NCBI RefSeq assembly: GCF_016862375.1
Contig: NZ_BOMV01000007.1
Span: 620,001 to 684,000 of the forward strand
Reading direction: 5' to 3'
Source of the DNA: Paractinoplanes rishiriensis
GTDB lineage: Bacteria; Actinomycetota; Actinomycetes; Mycobacteriales; Micromonosporaceae
Length of the DNA stretch: 64,000 nucleotides
Shown here: positions 59,048-64,000 of the stretch, piece by piece
Layout of the letters: every line of letters begins with the position of its first letter
How positions within the stretch are numbered: position 1 is the first letter of the stretch
Position numbers and translations under genes: made by a program
The notes under the pieces: model-generated
The model's input: only the letters and a program-made list of their open reading frames with translations
What the model was told of the DNA's origin: nothing
Databases searched by the model: none

Positions 59048-59797
59048 ATGACGGTTCTGCTCGTGCACGGCCACCCGTTCGACCACACGCTCTGGGATCC
59101 GCAAGCCGCCGCCCTCCGCGCCGCCGGCTACCACGTGATCGCGCCGGACCTGCGCGGCTACGGCGCCGCGCCACCGCCGGACGGCGACGTCACGCTGCTC
59201 TCCGACTTCGCCGCCGACCTGGCCGCCGAACTCGACCGGCACGGCGTCGACCGGGCGGTGGTCGGCGGCGTCTCGATGGGCGGCCAGATCACCATGGAGT
59301 TCCACCGGCTCTTTCCGGAGCGGGTGGCCGGGCTGATCCTCGCCGACACGTCGCCGGTCGCCGACGACGAGGCCGGCCGCCGGCTCCGGCACGCCACCGC
59401 CGACCGCCTGCTGGCCGAGGGCATGACCGGGTACGCCGGCGAGGTGCTGGACCGCATGATCACGCCGTACCACGTCATCGAAAAGCCCGCGGTGGCCGCG
59501 CACGTGCGCCGGATGATGCTCGGCACCGCGCCGAAGGGCGCCGCGGCTGCCCTGCGCGGACGGGCCGCTCGCCCGGACTACCGGGCCGGCCTGGCGACGG
59601 TCCGCGTGCCGACCCTGGTGCTGGTCGGCGCCGAGGACGCCTACACCCCGCTGGACCAGGCCGAACTTACCGCGAGCCTGGTCGCGGACAGCGAACTTGT
59701 GGTGGTCGATCGGGCCGGCCACCTGCCCGGCCTCGAGCAACCCGAGGTGGTCAACGAGGCGCTGCTGCGCTTCCTGGCCCGAGCCGGAGCGCGTTGA
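59048..59797 (+). CDS. alpha/beta hydrolase
   Basis: 249-residue hydrolase. Oxyanion-side HGHPFDHTLW, nucleophile S76 in GGVSMGGQ, acid in LVGAEDAYTP and His in DRAGHLPGLEQP complete the triad. Resembles haloperoxidase/esterase-type enzymes; substrate unknown. The ATG at 59048 lies only one base after GGAGG, which is close; a slightly upstream in-frame start would put no better site forward. Overlaps nothing; convergent with the kinase gene, stop-to-stop distance 3 bp. Confidence 0.88.
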   Translation: MTVLLVHGHPFDHTLWDPQAAALRAAGYHVIAPDLRGYGAAPPPDGDVTLLSDFAADLAAELDRHGVDRAVVGGVSMGGQITMEFHRLFPERVAGLILADTSPVADDEAGRRLRHATADRLLAEGMTGYAGEVLDRMITPYHVIEKPAVAAHVRRMMLGTAPKGAAAALRGRAARPDYRAGLATVRVPTLVLVGAEDAYTPLDQAELTASLVADSELVVVDRAGHLPGLEQPEVVNEALLRFLARAGAR

Positions 59798-59800
59798 GGC

Positions 59801-61765
59801 TCAGAGCGGCAGCACCACCGGCGTAGGCGTCCCGGCCACGCAGGTCACCGTGATCCGGTGCCGGCTCGAGTCACCCTTGAACACGATCAGCGGCGCCAAC
59901 GCCGGGCCCGCCTCGACCTTCTCCACGCTGTATCCCGGCGCGGGCTCCCACGAGTTCAGCTTCGCCTTGCCCTTCGCGCAGGTGGCATGGACGGCTCCGC
60001 CGGGCGACGTGAGCCGCTTGCCGTCCGGCGGCGCCGAGGCGTCCGGCGTGCCGTCGTCCCCGCCGGGCGCCTGGGCGGTCGGCTCACCGGCCGCCGACGA
60101 CGTGGGTCCCGCGCCCGGACTGGTCGCGCTGGCCGGCCCGCCGCCGGCAATCGGCGGCCGCTCGGGCAGGTCGGTCCCGGCCGGTAACGGCTGGCCGGCC
60201 GCCCCCGACGCCGTGGGCACCGGCGGCACCGCCCCGTCGACGGGAGTGGGCGCCGCGGCCGTGCCGGTGTCCCGGGCCCCGGTCCTGGCCGACCCGGACT
60301 CTCCCGCCGCCAGGAACCAGCCCGCCACCGCCGCCACGACGACAGCCGTGACCCCGACAGCCAGGTAGATCTTCCGCTCCCGCCCGGGCCGGTAGATCCC
60401 GCGCCGCGCGTCCTTGCCGGCCGCCCCGGGACGCCGCCCGCCGGCAGCCGGCCCGGCACCAGCCGCTCCCCGGCTGCGCCCCGACGCCGGGCCCCACCCG
60501 GCCAGACCACCCGGCGATTCGGGCCCACCGGGCGATTCGGGCCCACCCGGCGACTCGGGCCCACCCGGTGACGGGTTCGACTCGACAGCCGGGAAAGCCC
60601 CGCCACCGGCCGCGCGAGCCGCGCCCCGCCCACCGGTCTCGGACCGCTGATTGCCACCGGCTCGCGCCGCCCGTGCACCACCGGCCTGCTCGAGGTCGCG
60701 CCCCGGGCCGGCATTCCCGCCCTTGCGCGGATCATCGGTGGCCGGAAGCACCTCGGCCCCCGCTATCAGCCCGGCCGCCGCGCCGCGCAGAGACCGGGGA
60801 CGCTCCGACGTCTCCTCGTGCGGTGCCTCCGCGCTCCCGTCGACGCCCTCCGGCACCCGAGGCCCCGTCGCGCCGGGCGTCGCGCGTACCGGATCGATCA
60901 AAGCTGAAGCCTCCGCCGCGTCGGCCAGGGTGCCCGACACCTCGCTCGCGCTCGGCCGCTGATCAGGGTCTTTGCGCAGGCAGCGGGCGATGAGATCGAC
61001 CACCGCGGACGGCACGCCGGGCAGCGGCGGCAACGGCTCCGGCTCCACGTAGATGTGCGCGCGCAGCATCTGGGTCGTCGTCTCAACCGACCACGGGGAC
61101 TCGTGCGCGAGCAGGCGGTACAGCAGTACACCCAGCGCATACACGTCCGAGGCCGGCACCACCGCGTCGCCGGTCAGGCGTTCCGGCGCCAGGTACGCCG
61201 GGGTGCCCACCAGCATCTCCTCGGGCTGGGCCGGGCCCGCCGCGGCCGCGATGCCGAAATCCACCACCTTGGCGCCGCCCGGCGTGACCATGATGTTGGC
61301 CATCTTGACGTCGCGGTGCACCAGGCCGTGCCGGTGCGCGGCGGCCAGCGCGGCGGCCACCTCGCCGCAGATCCGGAACACCGTGCGCGGCGGCAGCGAG
61401 CCGGACGTCACCCGCTGCTGCAGTGTCGGCCCGTTGATCAATTCCATGACCACGTACGGGCCCTCGTCCGCCTCGCCGAAGTCGTAGACCTGGGCGATGT
61501 TCGGGTGCGAGAGCGTGGCCGCGGCGCGGGCCTCGTCGCGGATGCGGGCCCGCTGCTGTGGGTCGTCCAGGTAGCGCCCGGCCAGCAGTTTGACCGCGAC
61601 GGGCCGGCCCAGCACCTCGTCGCGGGCGCGCCACACCACCGCCATGCCGCCGCGGCCCAGTTCATCGAGCAGTTTGTAGCGGCCGCCGAGTGTCTGCCGA
61701 ACCTCCACCGTGGCAGTCTGCCCGTCCGACCGGAAATTCGCACATCCTCGCCACTCGAATGCCAT
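59801..61765 (-). CDS. transmembrane Ser/Thr protein kinase
   Basis: 654-residue Hanks-type kinase. Gly loop GRGGMAVVWRA, VAVKLL lysine, HRDVKMANIM catalytic loop, DFG (VVDFGIAAAA) and the APE-like YLAPERL are all present in residues about 25-290. A long Pro/Gly/Ala-rich juxtamembrane region contains repeats (PGGPESPGGPESPGG), then one membrane helix (IYLAVGVTAVVVAAVAGWFL, about 465-487) and a short extracellular domain with two cysteines. No PASTA repeats. ATG 61765 or, more speculatively, a GTG at 61708; neither has a good ribosome site. Confidence 0.92.
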   Translation of the reverse strand: MAFEWRGCANFRSDGQTATVEVRQTLGGRYKLLDELGRGGMAVVWRARDEVLGRPVAVKLLAGRYLDDPQQRARIRDEARAAATLSHPNIAQVYDFGEADEGPYVVMELINGPTLQQRVTSGSLPPRTVFRICGEVAAALAAAHRHGLVHRDVKMANIMVTPGGAKVVDFGIAAAAGPAQPEEMLVGTPAYLAPERLTGDAVVPASDVYALGVLLYRLLAHESPWSVETTTQMLRAHIYVEPEPLPPLPGVPSAVVDLIARCLRKDPDQRPSASEVSGTLADAAEASALIDPVRATPGATGPRVPEGVDGSAEAPHEETSERPRSLRGAAAGLIAGAEVLPATDDPRKGGNAGPGRDLEQAGGARAARAGGNQRSETGGRGAARAAGGGAFPAVESNPSPGGPESPGGPESPGGPESPGGLAGWGPASGRSRGAAGAGPAAGGRRPGAAGKDARRGIYRPGRERKIYLAVGVTAVVVAAVAGWFLAAGESGSARTGARDTGTAAAPTPVDGAVPPVPTASGAAGQPLPAGTDLPERPPIAGGGPASATSPGAGPTSSAAGEPTAQAPGGDDGTPDASAPPDGKRLTSPGGAVHATCAKGKAKLNSWEPAPGYSVEKVEAGPALAPLIVFKGDSSRHRITVTCVAGTPTPVVLPL

Positions 61766-61871
61766 TCACTTTTCATTTTTCGGGCATTCGATCTATTGTT
61801 TCGTCGGCCGTTATTGATCACGACGGCCGGATTGATCATGACGGTCCCATTGATCACGTTCGGGAGCGGGG

Positions 61872-63521
61872 ATGCCGATGTCGACCCGGCAGCGACTGAC
61901 CGACACCGCCCTGAGCCGGCTGCTGCGGCTGCCGCCCGCGCGCAACGGCTACGCCGTGACGCCGGTGCGCACGCCCATGCGGGACGGGACGGTCCTGGTC
62001 GGCGACCACTTCGCGCCGCGGACCAGCGAGCCGCGGGGCACCGTCCTGGTGCGTACCCCGTACGGCCGCAGCTTCCCGGTGACCGCGACCAACGCGCGGA
62101 TCTTCGCGGCCCGCGGCTACCACGTGGTGTTGCAGAGCGTGCGCGGCACGTTCGGCTCGGGCGGCACCTTCCGGCCGATGGTCCAGGAGGTCGAGGACGG
62201 CCCGGACACCGTGGCCTGGCTGCGCGAACAGCCCTGGTTCGACGGCCGGCTGGCCACCCTGGGCGCGTCCTACCTGGGCTGGACCCAGTGGAGCGCGCTG
62301 CTCGACCCGCCGCCGGAACTGCGGACCGCGATCGTCTACGTGGCGCCGCACGACTTCCGCGAGGCCGTGTACGGGACCGGCGCGTTCACCCTCGGCGACT
62401 TCCTCGGCTGGAGCGACATGATCGCCCACCAGGAGGACGGCAACCTGCGCCGGGTGCTGAGCATGGCGACCGCGAACCGCCGGCTGCGCCCCGCGCTGGC
62501 CGGCCTGCCGCTGCCGGAGGCCGCCGAGACCGTGCTGCGCGGCCGGGCGCCCTGGTACCGCGAGTGGGTCGCCCACCACGACGCGGACGACCCGTGGTGG
62601 CAACCGCTGCGGGCCGGCGCCGCGCTTGGCCGGGTCACCGCGCCGGTGCTGGTGATGAGCGGCTGGCAGGACCTGTTCCTGGGCCAGTCGCTGGAGCAGT
62701 ACGAGGCACTGGCCGCCCGCGGCGTCGACGTGGCGCTGACCGTCGGCCCGTGGACCCACCTGGAGATGGGCACCCGGGCCGCCGCCCGGGTCAGCGGCGA
62801 GACCCTGGCCTGGCTCGACCAGCACATGGCCGGCGGCCCGGCGGCCCGCAGCCACCCGGTCCGCGTGCACCGCACCGGCGAGGGGCGCTGGCACGACCTC
62901 GCTGCCTGGCCGCCGCCCACCACTCCGGCGACGTTCCGGCTGACCCCGGACCGCGCCCTGACCCTGACCGGTCCGGCCGAGCCCGGCACGGTGAGCTTCC
63001 GCTACGACCCGGCCGACCCGACCCCGGCGCTCGGCGGCCGCACGCTGACCGGTTCGATGGGCATCCAGGACAACCGCGCCCTGGAGTCCCGGCCCGACGT
63101 GGTCACCTTCACCACCGACCCGCTGCCCACCGCCGTCGACGTCGCCGGCACGCCGCTGCTCGACCTGGCGATCGCCGTCGACCCGGCGCACGCGGACGTC
63201 TTCGTGCGGCTCTGCGACGTGGACGAGCGCGGCCGATCACGCAACTTCTCGGACCACCTGCACCGGCTCGACCCGGCGGTGCCGGCCGGTGAGGTGCAGC
63301 ACCTCACGCTGCGGATGGACGACTGCTTCCACCGCCTGCTCGCCGGGCACCGGCTGCGCCTCCAGGTGTCCGGCGGGGCCTTTCCGCGATATGCCCGCAA
63401 CCTGGGCATGCCGGGCACGCCGGCCGAGGGTCACCTGCTGCGGCCGTCGGTGCACACCGTGCACTGCCCGGACTCCCGGCTCACCCTGCCGGTCCTGGAT
63501 GCTTCATCCACCATTCGGTGA
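61872..63521 (+). CDS. CocE/NonD-family hydrolase (X-Pro dipeptidyl-peptidase-like)
   Basis: 549-residue serine hydrolase of the S15/CocE family. Nucleophile in LGASYLGWTQW, TPYGRS near the N-terminus, GWQDLFLGQ (acid region) and GPWTHLEMG (His) form the expected triad, and the C-terminal jelly-roll (HLTLRMDDCFHRLLAGHRLRLQVSGG) is the family C-domain. Cytosolic; substrate may be a peptide or ester. GGGAG lies five bases before ATG 61872. Its 3' end overlaps the convergent SnoaL-like gene by 41 nt. Confidence 0.9.
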   Translation: MPMSTRQRLTDTALSRLLRLPPARNGYAVTPVRTPMRDGTVLVGDHFAPRTSEPRGTVLVRTPYGRSFPVTATNARIFAARGYHVVLQSVRGTFGSGGTFRPMVQEVEDGPDTVAWLREQPWFDGRLATLGASYLGWTQWSALLDPPPELRTAIVYVAPHDFREAVYGTGAFTLGDFLGWSDMIAHQEDGNLRRVLSMATANRRLRPALAGLPLPEAAETVLRGRAPWYREWVAHHDADDPWWQPLRAGAALGRVTAPVLVMSGWQDLFLGQSLEQYEALAARGVDVALTVGPWTHLEMGTRAAARVSGETLAWLDQHMAGGPAARSHPVRVHRTGEGRWHDLAAWPPPTTPATFRLTPDRALTLTGPAEPGTVSFRYDPADPTPALGGRTLTGSMGIQDNRALESRPDVVTFTTDPLPTAVDVAGTPLLDLAIAVDPAHADVFVRLCDVDERGRSRNFSDHLHRLDPAVPAGEVQHLTLRMDDCFHRLLAGHRLRLQVSGGAFPRYARNLGMPGTPAEGHLLRPSVHTVHCPDSRLTLPVLDASSTIR

Positions 63522-63846
63522 ACTGGCGCGCCTGGCCGAGGTTGTCGAGACGCAAGACCCAGAGATTGCTGTACGCCTTCGTCGGGTAGCGGGTGGTCGC
63601 CTCGATGATCGCCAGGTCGTCGGTGACGATCAGCGGGTGCCACTCGAACGTCGTGGTGCCCGGTTTGTCCCGCGCGGCGAGCCAGCCCGCGACGATCGCC
63701 TCGCGGCCCAGCCACGGCTTCGCGTACGGCTCGGTGAAGTAGGCCGCGCCGTCGGCGAACAGGTCTGCGATGTCGTGCGGATCGTTGGATTCCCAGGCCT
63801 TGCGATAGTTGTCCACCCACGCCGTGACCGCGTCGAGACTGCTCAT
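63481..63846 (-). CDS. SnoaL-like / nuclear-transport-factor-2 fold protein
   Basis: 121-residue protein of the NTF2-like fold: AVTAWVDNYRKAWESNDPHDIADLFADGAAYFTEPYAKPW is the classic start (helices then strand with FADGAAYFT), followed by GREAIVAGWLAARD, VTDDLAIIEATTRY and a C-terminal TEWWMKHPGP. Such proteins act as isomerases, cyclases or binding proteins; active residues cannot be fixed here. Convergent overlap with the CocE gene. Confidence 0.85.
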   Translation of the reverse strand: MSSLDAVTAWVDNYRKAWESNDPHDIADLFADGAAYFTEPYAKPWLGREAIVAGWLAARDKPGTTTFEWHPLIVTDDLAIIEATTRYPTKAYSNLWVLRLDNLGQARQFTEWWMKHPGPAG

Positions 63847-63938
63847 CGGGCCTCCCCAGCGCGACCACGACCGGGCCGCGCCCCCACACCCTACGAGCGG
63901 AGCACCGCCGGGAACAGAGCCCTCGTTAAGGTCTCGCC

Positions 63939-64000
63939 ATGGAACAGAACTGGCGCCACCTGCCGCCACCGGCCCGGCCCATCGCGGCGGCCACCAGCAC
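63939..64000 (+). CDS. N-terminal fragment of a gene leaving the window
   Basis: ATG at 63939 starts MEQNWRHLPPPARPIAAATS and stays open to the window end. Too short to identify. The 93-bp divergent gap to the SnoaL-like gene (63847-63938) may hold promoters. Confidence 0.35.
   Translation, partial: MEQNWRHLPPPARPIAAATS

Noticed and set aside
1-64000. tRNA gene as integration target
   Set aside because: I saw no tRNA-like cloverleaf or CCA end near either suspected element border; serine integrases often use protein genes instead.

Overview
The window is high-GC DNA with tightly overlapping genes and GTG/TTG starts alongside ATG. Together with the gene families present (APC permease/acetamidase, XRE-TPR regulators, PASTA-less serine/threonine kinase, BTAD-LysM protein, DUF2637, DUF6907, PrgI/VirB4/TrbL transfer genes, replication-relaxation protein) this points to a filamentous actinomycete, most likely of the Micromonosporaceae (Actinoplanes/Micromonospora type). 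The taxon is an inference; no rRNA or tRNA gene is visible.

Layout. (1) 1-4.3 kb: a leftward operon of permease, acetamidase/formamidase, GPP34 protein and SAM methyltransferase (cut by the window edge). (2) 4.36-6.5 kb: a short-chain dehydrogenase-like protein, an XRE regulator and a GNAT remnant. (3) 6.7-20.2 kb: a full Tad/Flp pilus locus (prepilin peptidase, two winged-helix regulators, lipoprotein, secreted protein, CpaB/SAF, TadZ, TadA, TadB, TadC, Flp, two TadE-like proteins, TadG, a membrane LysM-BTAD protein) followed by a DUF2637 transfer-type membrane protein. (4) 20.3-25.9 kb: small accessory genes, several followed by long perfect hairpins, ending with a DUF932 gene. (5) 26,012-34,509: an intact-looking 8.5-kb Tn7-like transposon (tnsA, tniA, tniB, tniQ, Nudix cargo, one unknown cargo gene) with 25-bp terminal inverted repeats starting 5'-TGT and a 5-bp target duplication TCTGA. 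(6) 34.5-37.5 kb: two frameshifted mobile-element genes, a repeat-containing winged-helix regulator and a palindrome-bearing non-coding region. (7) 37.5-47.8 kb: a leftward type IV secretion operon (VirB2-like pilin, VirB6/TrbL-like, PrgI, VirB4, membrane protein, VirD4, replication-relaxation protein, VirB1/NlpC-P60). (8) 48-54.4 kb: a sigma-like gene, a repeat-rich control region, two methyltransferase genes, small genes and a large serine integrase. (9) 54.9-64 kb: ordinary chromosomal genes (tandem GGDEF protein, Sfp-type PPTase, polysaccharide deacetylase, hydrolases, Ser/Thr kinase, SnoaL-like protein).

How it works together. Regions 3 to 8 look like one integrative and conjugative element: a serine integrase for integration, a T4SS with coupling protein and relaxase-like protein for transfer, DNA methyltransferases as probable anti-restriction, and a Tad pilus that may serve attachment. 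A nearly identical 33-bp element (48,023-48,055 and 49,565-49,597, opposite orientations) faces both the T4SS operon and the methyltransferase/integrase operon and is a strong candidate for a shared promoter/operator. The Tn7-like transposon sits inside this element with its tnsA end 20 nt past the stop of the neighbouring gene, the same geometry that Tn7 has at glmS.

Several genes (LysM-BTAD, tniQ, two at 34.5-35.8 kb) need frameshifts to be read through. These could be sequencing errors, real decay or, for tniQ (seven C on a correctly phased slippery heptamer), programmed frameshifting.
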